The translations under genes and the position numbers were made by a program. DNA of 64,000 nucleotides from Micromonospora arida (GTDB taxonomy: Bacteria > Actinomycetota > Actinomycetes > Mycobacteriales > Micromonosporaceae): NCBI RefSeq assembly GCF_003857035.1, contig NZ_QGSY01000230.1, positions 82,759-146,758 of the forward strand, written 5' to 3'. Shown one piece after another: positions 17,516 to 26,308 of the stretch. The notes beneath the pieces were generated by a model that was not told where the DNA came from, did not search any database, and saw only the letters and a list, made by a program, of their open reading frames with translations. Each line of letters starts with the position of its first letter. Positions within the stretch are counted from its first letter, which is position 1.

Positions 17516-18355
17516 TCAGTGGTTGCGGTGGGCGGAGATGGTGAGTCGCCAGGTGACCTCTCCGGTGGGCGGGACGACCGCCGCGTCGGAGGGGCCGGCG
17601 TCGGCCAGGTCGAAGGCAGCGCCGAGCATCGGTTCGATCCCGATGCTGCGGTAGGGGCCGTCCGCCGGCCAGCCGCCCAGGTTGCGCCAGAGCGCGGTGC
17701 TCCGGGGCTGGCCGGCGCACTCCAGCTCCAGAGTCAGCCGGTCGGGGCCGTCGATCACCTGCACCCGGGCGCAGTCGAGCAGCACCGCGCCGAGCGCGGT
17801 CCCGTCGTCCGGCCCGAACATGTCCAGGGTCAGCCCGGCCGGGGCCGGCCACGGCCCGGTCAACCACGGGTCGCCGATGGGCCAGCTGCCCGGTGGCAGG
17901 AGCGCGGCGGCTTCCGGGTGCAGCCGGGTCGGGGTGCCGGTGGGCGCGTCGAGGCGCGCGGCGGTGGAGAGGTCGAGCAGGGCGTGCGCGGCCCAGACGA
18001 ACCGGTACCCGGGGTCGGCGGCCAACAGGTAGTCGGCCACCACCACGCCGCCGGAGTCGGTGATCCGCCGGCTCAGCGTGAACGTCGGCCGCTCGATGAC
18101 AGCGGTGCCGGGGCCGCCGCTGCGCCACTGCCGCGACCACACCTCGCCGTGGTCGGGCTCGCCGCGCACTGTGGGCAGGCACTCCTCCAGCCCACCGGCG
18201 TCGACGAACGCGTCGTCGGGGCATACCTCGTGCCGGCCGGGTGCAGGGCCACGCCAGAGCCACTCCCGGCCGCCACCGCGCAGACTCGTCCACCGACCGC
18301 CGTGCGCCGCGTCGTACGCCACCCGCAGGGCCACCGGCCGCGCGCCGGTCACCAC
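17516..18355 (-). CDS. Aldose 1-epimerase-like (galactose mutarotase fold) protein
   Basis: A 279-aa protein whose layout resembles the galactose-mutarotase fold: N-terminal strand LRVAYDAAHGGRWTSLRGGG, RQWRSGGPGTAVIERPTFTLSRRI in the middle, and FVWAAHALLDL. The last holds a His in the position used by mutarotases for catalysis (WAAH). Overall similarity is loose, so a mutarotase or sugar-acid binding role is inferred mainly from the operon. Its GTG start overlaps the end of the dehydratase gene by seven bases. Confidence 0.65.
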   Translation of the reverse strand: MVTGARPVALRVAYDAAHGGRWTSLRGGGREWLWRGPAPGRHEVCPDDAFVDAGGLEECLPTVRGEPDHGEVWSRQWRSGGPGTAVIERPTFTLSRRITDSGGVVVADYLLAADPGYRFVWAAHALLDLSTAARLDAPTGTPTRLHPEAAALLPPGSWPIGDPWLTGPWPAPAGLTLDMFGPDDGTALGAVLLDCARVQVIDGPDRLTLELECAGQPRSTALWRNLGGWPADGPYRSIGIEPMLGAAFDLADAGPSDAAVVPPTGEVTWRLTISAHRNH

Positions 18356-19494
18356 TCGGCGAAGGACCCGTCGGCGTGCTGCCAGACCGGGTTGCGCCAG
18401 GCGTGTGGGGTCTGGGCGGCCTTGCGGACCGCCACCTCGTCGACAGTGATGCCCAGGCCGGGCCGGTCGAGGCGGGCGATGTGCCCGTCCACGAATCGGA
18501 ACGGCTCCGGGTCGACCAGGTAGTCCAGCAACTCCGAGCCGGCGTTGTAGTGGATGCCGATGCTCTGCTCCTGGATCAGGAAGTTCGGCGTCGCGAAGGC
18601 CACCTGGAGGCTGGCCGCCAGGGAGATCGGGCCGAGCGGGCAGTGCGGGGCGAGCAGCGCGCCGTACGTCTCGGCCAGCGCGGCGATCCGGCGGACCTCG
18701 GAGATCCCACCGGCGTGCGACAGGTCCGGTTGGACCACGGCGACCCCGGCCTGCAACGGGCCGAGGAACTCGGACCGACCGTAGAGCCGTTCGCCGGTGG
18801 CCACCGGGATCGACGTGCTGGCGACGATGTCGCGCAGGTGGTGAGCCTGATCGGGCAGGACCGGCTCCTCCACGAAGAACGGGCGCAGGGCGGCCAGCTC
18901 GGGCAGGATCCGGCGGACGGCGGCCATTCCGGCGCGACCGTGGAAGTCCACGGCGATGTCCCGGTCGGGGCCGAGCACCTCGCGGGCGGCGGCCACCCGG
19001 CCGATGACCGCGTCCACTTCGGCCGGGGTGGGGATCGGCGAGAGCCGCCCGCAGGCGTTCATCTTGACCCCGGTGAGGCCGGCGGCGACCTGCGCGGCGG
19101 CGGCGTCGGCCACCTCGCCGGGTTCGTCACCGCCGATCCACGAGTAGATCCGCACCCGGTCGCGTACGTGCCCGCCGAGCAGCGCGTGCACCGGCGCGCC
19201 GTACGCCTGCCCGGCGATGTCCCAGAGCGCCTGGTCGAGACCGGCGACCGCGCTGGAGAGGATCGGGCCGCCCCGGTAGAAGCCGCCCTTGGTGAGCACC
19301 TGCCAGTGCTGCTCGATGCGCAGGGGGTCCGCACCGATCAGATGTTCGGAGAGCACCTCGACCGCGCTGCGCACCACCTCGGCGCGGCCCTCGACCACCG
19401 GCTCACCCCACCCGACCAACCCGTCGTCGGTCTCCACCCGGCAGAACAACCACCGTGGCGCGACCAGGAAGGTCTCGATCCGCTCGATCTTCAC
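18349..19494 (-). CDS. dgoD: D-galactonate dehydratase
   Basis: A 381-aa enolase-superfamily enzyme close to E. coli DgoD (382 aa). The active site is complete: Asp and His in AVDFHGRAG, Glu in FFVEEPVLPD, Glu in ATGERLYGR and His in LAPHCPLGPI. WGEPVVEGRAEVV and GPILSSAVAGLDQALWDI are the N-terminal signatures. It converts D-galactonate to 2-keto-3-deoxy-galactonate. The GTG start overlaps the stop of the upstream regulator gene (GTGA). Confidence 0.95.
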   Translation of the reverse strand: MKIERIETFLVAPRWLFCRVETDDGLVGWGEPVVEGRAEVVRSAVEVLSEHLIGADPLRIEQHWQVLTKGGFYRGGPILSSAVAGLDQALWDIAGQAYGAPVHALLGGHVRDRVRIYSWIGGDEPGEVADAAAAQVAAGLTGVKMNACGRLSPIPTPAEVDAVIGRVAAAREVLGPDRDIAVDFHGRAGMAAVRRILPELAALRPFFVEEPVLPDQAHHLRDIVASTSIPVATGERLYGRSEFLGPLQAGVAVVQPDLSHAGGISEVRRIAALAETYGALLAPHCPLGPISLAASLQVAFATPNFLIQEQSIGIHYNAGSELLDYLVDPEPFRFVDGHIARLDRPGLGITVDEVAVRKAAQTPHAWRNPVWQHADGSFAEW

Positions 19495-20201
19495 TGACTG
19501 CCCCTTCGTCCCCGTGCCTTCTCGACGTCGCGGACGGCCTTGTCCAGCAACTGACGCATCGCGGTCTCGGCCGCCGTCTCGTCCCGGTCGCGCAGTGCGT
19601 CGACCACCGCGCGGTGGCTGGGCACCGGGTCGTCGTGCGGGCTGCCACCGTGCACCAGCCGGTCCCGTTCGGCGAGCCCGGTCTCCATCACCACCTCCAT
19701 CCGCTCCAGCAGTTCGTTGTGGGTGGCGGTGAGCAGCGCTCGGTGGAAGGCGAGGTCGGCGGCGATGGCGGCGGCGGGATCGCCGTTGGCCTGGGCCATT
19801 TCGGCCAGCGCCTGGTCGAGGGCGGTCAGGTCGTCCTCGGTGGCGCGGGTGGCGGCCAGCCGTGCGGCGGCCGGTTCGATGATGGCGCGCACCTCGTGCA
19901 GTTGGTCGAGCAACCGCTGGTCGGTGCCCTCGGCGAACTGCCAGCGGATCACGTCACCGTCGAGCAGGTTCCAGTCCGCACGGGGTCGGACGAAGGTGCC
20001 GCGCTTCTGTCGGGCGTCGACGATGCCCTTGGCCGAGAGGACCTTCAGCGCCTCGCGGAGCGCCGTGAGGCTGACGTCGAACTCCTCCTGCAACGCGACG
20101 ATGTTCAGGGTCGCGCCGGCGGCGATCTCGCCGGTGAGGATGCGACGGGCGATCGCTTCGACGGTCTGCCCGTGGACGCCGCGGCGTGCGTACTGTGCCA
20201 A
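19491..20201 (-). CDS. GntR-family (FadR/FCD) transcriptional regulator
   Basis: A 236-aa regulator with an N-terminal winged helix (VEAIARRILTGEIAAGATLN, FDVSLTALREALKVLSAKG, KRGTFVRPR) and a C-terminal FCD ligand domain (LHEVRAIIEPAAARLAA, DLAFHRALLTATHNELL, SHRAVVDALRDRD with metal-binding His). FCD regulators usually sense sugar acids and are often repressors. It is encoded inside the galactonate operon and likely controls it. The TTG start is assigned because AGGAG lies just upstream, but the spacing is short. Confidence 0.9.
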   Translation of the reverse strand: MAQYARRGVHGQTVEAIARRILTGEIAAGATLNIVALQEEFDVSLTALREALKVLSAKGIVDARQKRGTFVRPRADWNLLDGDVIRWQFAEGTDQRLLDQLHEVRAIIEPAAARLAATRATEDDLTALDQALAEMAQANGDPAAAIAADLAFHRALLTATHNELLERMEVVMETGLAERDRLVHGGSPHDDPVPSHRAVVDALRDRDETAAETAMRQLLDKAVRDVEKARGRRGSQ

Positions 20202-20236
20202 TGCTCCTGGCCTTTTCGCTGGTCGGTATCGATCTC

Positions 20237-20983
20237 TCAGGCCGAGGCTTTCACCGCTGTCCAGCCACCGTCCACCACGAGGCTCGCGCCGGTGACGTAG
20301 GCGGCGTCCGGCGAGGCGAGGAAGGCGACCGTGGCGGCCACCTCGTCCGGTGTGCCGAAGCGCTTCGCGACGGTCTCCGCGATGCTGCGACGGCGGTCCT
20401 CTTCGGACACGTCTGCCCAGGCGGCGGTGAGGATCGGCCCGGGCAGCACGGTGTTGACCCGCACCTGCGGGCCGTACTCGACGGCGAGTTGGCGGCCGAG
20501 CGCGACCAGGCCGCCCTTGGCCGCGGCGTACGCGGGCCGGCCGGGCAACCCGACCAGCGCGTGCACCGAGGAGATCAGCACCACCGCGCCCGAGCGTGCC
20601 CGCAGGTCGTCCAGGCAGGCGCGGACGCCGAGGAACGAGCCGGTGAGGCTGACGCCGAGCTGGTGGTCCCAGGACTGCCGGCTGGTCTCGTGCGCCGGGG
20701 CGACCCGCACGGCGTACGCGGTGCTGACCAGGATGTCGACCGGGCCGAGGCGGTCCCGTACGGCGCTCACGGCGGCCGTCCAGTCGGCCTCGTCGCTGAC
20801 ATCGCCCACTACGGACAGTGCGCGGTCGCCCCGCGCGGTCAGTTCCTCGGCCAGTGGGGCCGGGTCGGCCACGTCGAGCAGCGCGACCGCTGCCCCCTCG
20901 GCGGCGAGTCGCCGGGCGATGGCCGCGCCGATCCCACCCATCGCACCGGTGACCAGCGCGTTCTTGCCCTCAAGCCGACGCAT
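20237..20983 (-). CDS. SDR-family dehydrogenase, probable galactose dehydrogenase
   Basis: A short-chain dehydrogenase/reductase of 248 aa. The cofactor site is NALVTGAMGGIGAAIARRLA; the catalytic residues are Ser in VVLISSVHAL and the YxxxK set in RPAYAAAKGG; the end is the usual YVTGASLVVDGGW. The first gene of the leftward operon, it is best read as the enzyme oxidising D-galactose to galactono-lactone, as SDR galactose dehydrogenases do elsewhere. The assignment rests on context. The ATG at 20983 is preferred over one at 21025 because family alignment begins there. Confidence 0.85.
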   Translation of the reverse strand: MRRLEGKNALVTGAMGGIGAAIARRLAAEGAAVALLDVADPAPLAEELTARGDRALSVVGDVSDEADWTAAVSAVRDRLGPVDILVSTAYAVRVAPAHETSRQSWDHQLGVSLTGSFLGVRACLDDLRARSGAVVLISSVHALVGLPGRPAYAAAKGGLVALGRQLAVEYGPQVRVNTVLPGPILTAAWADVSEEDRRRSIAETVAKRFGTPDEVAATVAFLASPDAAYVTGASLVVDGGWTAVKASA

Positions 20984-21019
20984 AGGCTGATCCACCTGAC
21001 CCTCGCCTTGGACTCGTCT

Positions 21020-21048
21020 AATCATTAATTACGAAGATATCTTGACAG
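21020..21048. promoter_or_regulatory. Divergent control region of the galactose island
   Basis: This is a strikingly A/T-rich spot between the two divergent operons. It contains the palindromes TAATCATTA (21020-21028) and AAGATATCTT (21035-21044), about 15 bases apart, and a perfect TTGACA box (21043-21048) facing the transporter operon; its -10 partner is weak. It is the natural site for the GntR/FCD regulator. The assignment is by position and symmetry. Confidence 0.5.
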
Positions 21049-21142
21049 CCGGCGACGGCCGATGCAACCTTCTCGTCACAGCATTCACATGGACGACACA
21101 TCGCGTGGTGACGCTGAGTGTCGTAAAGGAAGGGATACCTCC

Positions 21143-22438
21143 GTGAGCGACTTCGACCCCGGTCGCCGGCGATTCCTTGGCCACCTTGGGCTCGCCGGAC
21201 TGGGCGCGCTCGGCGCCAGCTCGTTCCTCAGCGCGTGCGCCAGCTCCGCCAGCGGGCCGACCACGAGCAACGGCTCGGGCGCGGTCACCATCCAGTCCAA
21301 CCTCTCCTCGCCGCAGGCCAAGGCGGCGATGGAGAAGCTGATCGAGACCTTCAACGCGCAGGGCAAGGGCACGGCGAGCCTCAACACGATCGCCTCGGAG
21401 ACCTTCCGGACCCAGCTGCCGACCTACCTGACCTCGGCCAACCCGCCGGACCTCTACACCTGGTACGCGGGCTCGGTCGCCAACGACTACGCCAGCAAGA
21501 ACCTGCTGCTGGACGTCTCCGAGGTGTGGAAGTCACTGGACGACTACCCCCAGTCGCTGCGCACCCTCTCCACCGACGCCAGCGGCAAGCAGATCTTCGT
21601 GCCGATGAACAACTACTGGTGGGGCTTCTTCTACCGCAAGTCCAACTTCGCCAAGTGGGGCGTGCAGGAGCCGAAGACGTGGACCGAGTTCCTGGCGCTC
21701 TGCGAGACGCTGAAGAGCAAGGGCGTCCCGCCGATCGGCATCGGCCTCGGCGACACCCCGTGGGTGGCCTCGGCCTGGTTCGACTACCTGAACATCCGGA
21801 TCAACGGCGCGCCGTTCCACCGCGAGCTGCTCGCCGGCAAGCAGCGCTTCGACGACCCGAAGGTCAAGGCGGTCTTCACCCGCTGGCGCGAGGCCCTGCC
21901 CTATTTCGACCCCAAGGGCAAGGCGTACCCGTTCCAGGAGGCGACCACCGCGCTGCTGGCCGGCAAGACCGGCATGTTCCTGATCGGCACCTTCTTCGCC
22001 GACGCCGCGCCCAAGGACGCGCTCGGCGACCTGGACTTCTTCCGGTTCCCGATCATCGACCCGGCGGTGCCGCTGGCCGAGGAGGCGCCGACCGACGGCT
22101 TCTTCGCCAGCGCGAAGACCGCCAACCCGACCGGCACCAAGGCCCTGCTCAGCTACCTGGCCGGGGTCGAGGCCCAGGAGGCGTACGTCAAGGCCAGCTC
22201 CGGCATCGTGCTGCCGGCCAACCCCAGGGCCAAGGCGTCGGACTCGCCGCTGGTGGTCAAGGGCAAGGCGATGCTGAACGAGGCCAAGGAGCTGACCCAG
22301 TTCTTCAACCGCGACTCCAGTGACGCGCTTCAGCCGACCGCGGACACCGCGCTGACCAAGTTCATCGACAAGCCGGACCAGATCGACGCGATCCTGCGGG
22401 AGTGGCAGGCCGGCGCCGAGAAGGTCTTCAAGGGCTGA
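21143..22438 (+). CDS. ABC transporter solute-binding lipoprotein (CUT1 sugar type)
   Basis: A 431-aa solute-binding protein. The GTG at 21143 follows AAGGAAGGG by about eight bases. The leader has a twin-arginine and a lipobox (RRRFLGHLGLAGLGALGA, then FLSAC), so it is a Tat-exported lipoprotein. The mature part has the pattern of family-1 sugar-binding proteins (PDLYTWYAGSVANDYASKNLLLD, FWGFFYRKSNF-like and GKTGMFLIGTF segments). With two permeases and alpha-galactosidases downstream, its ligand is probably melibiose, raffinose-type sugars or galactose. No ATPase gene is present; a shared MsiK-like ATPase elsewhere is likely. Confidence 0.93.
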   Translation: MSDFDPGRRRFLGHLGLAGLGALGASSFLSACASSASGPTTSNGSGAVTIQSNLSSPQAKAAMEKLIETFNAQGKGTASLNTIASETFRTQLPTYLTSANPPDLYTWYAGSVANDYASKNLLLDVSEVWKSLDDYPQSLRTLSTDASGKQIFVPMNNYWWGFFYRKSNFAKWGVQEPKTWTEFLALCETLKSKGVPPIGIGLGDTPWVASAWFDYLNIRINGAPFHRELLAGKQRFDDPKVKAVFTRWREALPYFDPKGKAYPFQEATTALLAGKTGMFLIGTFFADAAPKDALGDLDFFRFPIIDPAVPLAEEAPTDGFFASAKTANPTGTKALLSYLAGVEAQEAYVKASSGIVLPANPRAKASDSPLVVKGKAMLNEAKELTQFFNRDSSDALQPTADTALTKFIDKPDQIDAILREWQAGAEKVFKG

Positions 22439-22439
22439 C

Positions 22440-23360
22440 GTGACAGCAACGATCTCCACGACTTCGGTCACCCCCACCCGGCGGCGGCGACGGTCGGCTC
22501 GACTGTCGCCGCTGCTGGTGGCGTTCGTCCTCGTGCCGTTCGCGGTCGAGAGCGTCTGGGTCTTCTGGCCGGCGATCCAGGGCTTCTGGTTCTCCCTCAC
22601 CCGCTGGGACGGGATGACACCGCCGACCTTCGTCGGCACCGACAACTACGTCGAGCTGGCCGGCGACGCCACCTTCCGGGGTGCGCTGGTCAACACGGTG
22701 ATCTGGCTGGTGCTCTTCGGCGGCCTCTCCGTGCTGGGTGGCTTCGGCATGGCGCTCGTCCTGCAGAAGGAGCGGCGCTTCGTCGGCTTCTACCGGGCCG
22801 CGCTGTTCACCCCTGTGGTGTTCTCGCTGGTGGTGACCGCGCTGGTCTGGCGGGTCTTCTACCAGCCCGACGGCATCGCCGACACGCTGCTGCGGGCGGT
22901 CGGCCTGGAGCAGCTGATCCGGCCCTGGCTCGCCGACCCGCAGACCGCCCTGTACGCGGTGATCCTGCCCGCGCTGTGGCGGCAGATCGGGTACGTGATG
23001 GTGCTGTTCCTGGCCGGGTTGAAGGCGATCGACCCGGCGCTGCACGAGGCGGCCCGGATGGACGGCGCCAACGCCTGGCAGCGGCTACGACACGTCACGA
23101 TTCCCCAGCTCAAGGGGGTCAACGCCGTGGTGCTGTCGGTCATCGTGATCGACTCGCTGCGCTCGTTCGACATCGTCTGGTCGCTGACCAAGGGCGGGCC
23201 GTACCACTCGTCGGAGCTGCTCAGCACCTACATGTACTCGACCGCGTTCCAGAGCCTGCGGCTGGGCTACGCCTCGGCGATCGCTGTAGTGATCTTCGTG
23301 CTCGCGCTGGCCGTCATCCTCGGCTACCTGGTCCGCGCGTTCCGGGAGGAAGCGTCATGA
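22440..23360 (+). CDS. ABC sugar transporter permease (MalF-like)
   Basis: A 306-aa inner-membrane permease of the CUT1 family, GTG start two bases after the previous stop. Hydrophobic segments include LSPLLVAFVLVPFAVESVWV and LVNTVIWLVLFGGLSVLGG. The EAA loop that contacts the ATPase reads DPALHEAARMDGANAWQR. It pairs with the next permease and the lipoprotein encoded before it. Confidence 0.94.
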   Translation: MTATISTTSVTPTRRRRRSARLSPLLVAFVLVPFAVESVWVFWPAIQGFWFSLTRWDGMTPPTFVGTDNYVELAGDATFRGALVNTVIWLVLFGGLSVLGGFGMALVLQKERRFVGFYRAALFTPVVFSLVVTALVWRVFYQPDGIADTLLRAVGLEQLIRPWLADPQTALYAVILPALWRQIGYVMVLFLAGLKAIDPALHEAARMDGANAWQRLRHVTIPQLKGVNAVVLSVIVIDSLRSFDIVWSLTKGGPYHSSELLSTYMYSTAFQSLRLGYASAIAVVIFVLALAVILGYLVRAFREEAS

Positions 23361-24178
23361 ACAAGCTCCGTACCGGGGCCTTCCACACCGGCATGGTCCT
23401 GCTCTCGCTCCTCTGGCTGGGCCCGGTGCTCTGGGTGGTGGTGATGTCCACCCGGTCGTTCGACGACATCGCCGCGCACGGCGTGGGCAGCCTGCCCCAG
23501 TCGTTCACACTGGACACCTACCGGCAGGCGTGGACCGACGGCGGCGAGCTGCGGGCGCTGATCAACAGCATGCTGGTCACCGTCCCGTCGGTGGCGCTGA
23601 GCCTGGGGTTGGCCGCGATGGCCGCGTTCGCGCTGAGTCGCTTCCGGATCCCCGGGCGGCGCACGATCCTGCTGCTGATGCTCGCCGGCAACCTGCTCCC
23701 ACCGCAGATCCTGCTCATCCCGGTGGCCAAGTTCAGCGAGCTGACCGGCCTGTACGACACGCTCTGGGCGTTGATCGCGGTGCAGGTCGGCTTCGGGCTC
23801 GGCTTCTACACGTTCGTCCTGCACGGCTTCATGCGGGACCTGCCGGGCGAGATCCAGGAGGCGGCCACCATCGACGGTGCCGGCACGGCGCAGATCTTCA
23901 CCCGGGTGATGCTGCCGCTGACCCGACCCGCGCTGGCCGCTCTCGGGGCGCTCTCCTTCACCTGGATCTTCAACGACCTGCTCTGGGCGATCACCGTGCT
24001 GCGTACCGATGACAACATGCCGGTCACCCCGGCGCTGCTCGCCCTTCAGGGCCAGTTCGTCTCGTCCTGGAACGTCATCGCCGCCGGTACGGTCATCGCG
24101 GCCGTGCCCACCGTCGCGGTGTTCCTCCGCTTCCAGCGGCACTTCGTCTCCGGCCTGGCGCTCGGAGCGGTCAAGTGA
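23357..24178 (+). CDS. ABC sugar transporter permease (MalG-like)
   Basis: A 273-aa permease starting at the ATG that overlaps the previous stop (ATGA). The EAA motif is PGEIQEAATIDGAGTAQIF, followed by RPALAALGALSFTWIFNDLLWAI. It forms a heterodimer channel with the upstream permease. Its TGA overlaps the GTG of the alpha-galactosidase gene, so import and hydrolysis are translated together. Confidence 0.94.
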   Translation: MNKLRTGAFHTGMVLLSLLWLGPVLWVVVMSTRSFDDIAAHGVGSLPQSFTLDTYRQAWTDGGELRALINSMLVTVPSVALSLGLAAMAAFALSRFRIPGRRTILLLMLAGNLLPPQILLIPVAKFSELTGLYDTLWALIAVQVGFGLGFYTFVLHGFMRDLPGEIQEAATIDGAGTAQIFTRVMLPLTRPALAALGALSFTWIFNDLLWAITVLRTDDNMPVTPALLALQGQFVSSWNVIAAGTVIAAVPTVAVFLRFQRHFVSGLALGAVK

Positions 24179-26262
24179 CCGCCGAGACCGGGCAGCGCTG
24201 GACGCTGCGGGGCACGCACACCGAGTACACCGTGGCGGTGCCCGCGCACGGTCGCTGGCTGGAACTTGTCGCGTGGGGGCCGCACGGCGTCTCCGACGGG
24301 CCCTCGCCGGTCGCCTACGACGGTCCGGTCCCGTTCCTCACCGCCGGCGACGCGGCCCCCATCGAGTACGCCACCGACGCCGACCGCCCGTTCACCGGCG
24401 CGGACCTGGTGATCGAGACTTCGAACGGGCAGCGCCGGGTGGGCTTCGTGCACACCGACGCGCGTATCGACGCCGACCAGCGGCAGTTGGCCGTCGACTT
24501 CGCCGACCCGGTCACCGGGCTGCGCGCCACAGTGCACTACCGGGTGCCCGCCGGCACCGACGTGGTGCAGCGGTGGGTCGAGCTGGCCAACGACGGCACC
24601 GACGCGCTGCGGGTCGTCCGGGCCGGATCGGGCGGGTTCTGCGTACCGACGCCGCACGGCGCGCTGCTCAGCCACCAGTGGGGCCAGTGGGAGCAGGAGT
24701 TCCAGCTGTCCCACGTCGAGCTGGGCCACGGCGCGTTCGGCATCGGCAGTTCCCAGGGCGTACCCGGGCATCTGCACGTGCCCTGGCTGGCCGTGCGCGA
24801 CACCGCCGAGCCGGCCGGCCCGGCCTGGGGGATCGCGCTGGCGTGGACCGGCTCGTGGGAGATCAGCGCAGAGCGGGACACCGGCGGCCTGACCCGGGTC
24901 CGGGTCGGCCGTCAGCTGGTCGACGGCCCGCTGGAACTGGCCGCGGGCGAGCGGTTGGCCCTGCCGGCGGCCACCGGCGCGTACAGCCCGGACGGCCTGG
25001 ACGGGCTGGCCCGGGTCTGGCACACCCACCAGCGGTTGCTGGCCGCCGACCGGCTCAGCCCTCGCCCGGTGCTCTACAACTCCTGGGAGGCGACCTACTT
25101 CGCCGTCGAGGCGCAGAGTCAGCTCGCGCTCGCCCGGATCGCCGCCGAGCTGGGCGTGGAGACGTTCGTCGTGGACGACGGCTGGTTCGTGGGCCGCGAC
25201 GACGACACCGCCGGGCTGGGCGACTGGACGCCAGACCCGGCGAAGTTCCCGGCCGGGTTCGACACCTTCATCGCCGACGTCCGCGCCCTCGGGCTGAACT
25301 TCGGGCTCTGGGTCGAGCCGGAATGCGTCAACCCGAAGTCGTCCCTGTACGCCGAGCACCCGGACTGGGTCTACTCCGTCGACGGCCGACCACTCACCCC
25401 GGTCCGCAACCAGTACCTGCTCGACCTGGGCCGGCCGGAGGTCGCCGAGTTCGTCCACTCCACCGTCGACGGCCTGCTGCGCCGGTACGACATCGACTAC
25501 CTGAAGTGGGACTTCAACCGGCCGCGTACCGAACCGGGTCGGTCCGGCGGGGTGGGCCCGCTCGACCTGGACGGCGCGCACGTCGCCAACCTGCACCGGA
25601 TCTACGAGCGGTTGCGCCGGGACCATCCCGGTGTGCTGATCGAGGCGTGCGCCGGCGGGGGCGCGCGGACCGACCTGGCGATGGCCGCCCGGGCCGACGT
25701 CTTCTGGCCCAGCGACAACACCGGCCCGCTGGACCGGCTGGCCATCCAGTACGGCTTCCTGCACGCCAACGCCCCACACCTGCTCAGCTCCTGGGTCACC
25801 GACGCGCCCGGCTTGTTCGACCCCCGCCCCCGGTCGCTGGCGTTCCGATTCGTCCTGGCGATGGCCGGTGTGCTCGGCATCGGTGCGGACATCCGGGCGT
25901 GGACCGCCGCCGAGCGGGCCGAGGCGGCCGGCTGGATCGCCCGCTACAAGGAGATCCGGGACGTCGTCACGCACGGCGAGGTGCACCTGATCGGTGGCCC
26001 CGACCAGGCCCGCTGTGCGGTGCAGTACACCGCGCCGGACGAGAACCAGGTGGTCGTCCTGGCCTGGCACACCGGCCGGCTCGACGGCGCCGGGCTGCTT
26101 CCGTCCCGTCCGGTCCGGTTGCCCCTGCGCGGCCTCGACCCGACTGGCCGTTACTCGCACGGCGATCGGCACTACTCCGGCAGCCACCTCGTCACCGTCG
26201 GCCTGCCCGTGCAGTGGAGCGCGACCCACGACGCCGACCTCATCGTGCTGACCCGCGGCTGA
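24175..26262 (+). CDS. Alpha-galactosidase (GH36)
   Basis: A 695-aa cytoplasmic GH36 enzyme with no signal peptide. The catalytic nucleophile Asp is in IDYLKWDFNRP and the acid/base Asp in VFWPSDNTGPLDRL. VDDGWFVGRDDDTAGLGDW and GLWVEPECVNP are further family blocks, and the N-terminal beta-supersandwich spans about residues 1-280. It should release galactose from imported alpha-galactosides. Translational coupling with the permease (GTGA) supports an intracellular role. Confidence 0.95.
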   Translation: MTAETGQRWTLRGTHTEYTVAVPAHGRWLELVAWGPHGVSDGPSPVAYDGPVPFLTAGDAAPIEYATDADRPFTGADLVIETSNGQRRVGFVHTDARIDADQRQLAVDFADPVTGLRATVHYRVPAGTDVVQRWVELANDGTDALRVVRAGSGGFCVPTPHGALLSHQWGQWEQEFQLSHVELGHGAFGIGSSQGVPGHLHVPWLAVRDTAEPAGPAWGIALAWTGSWEISAERDTGGLTRVRVGRQLVDGPLELAAGERLALPAATGAYSPDGLDGLARVWHTHQRLLAADRLSPRPVLYNSWEATYFAVEAQSQLALARIAAELGVETFVVDDGWFVGRDDDTAGLGDWTPDPAKFPAGFDTFIADVRALGLNFGLWVEPECVNPKSSLYAEHPDWVYSVDGRPLTPVRNQYLLDLGRPEVAEFVHSTVDGLLRRYDIDYLKWDFNRPRTEPGRSGGVGPLDLDGAHVANLHRIYERLRRDHPGVLIEACAGGGARTDLAMAARADVFWPSDNTGPLDRLAIQYGFLHANAPHLLSSWVTDAPGLFDPRPRSLAFRFVLAMAGVLGIGADIRAWTAAERAEAAGWIARYKEIRDVVTHGEVHLIGGPDQARCAVQYTAPDENQVVVLAWHTGRLDGAGLLPSRPVRLPLRGLDPTGRYSHGDRHYSGSHLVTVGLPVQWSATHDADLIVLTRG

Positions 26263-26308
26263 GATCGGAGCACCACCACCCCCACCCCCGAGGGACAGGA
26301 GTACCTCC

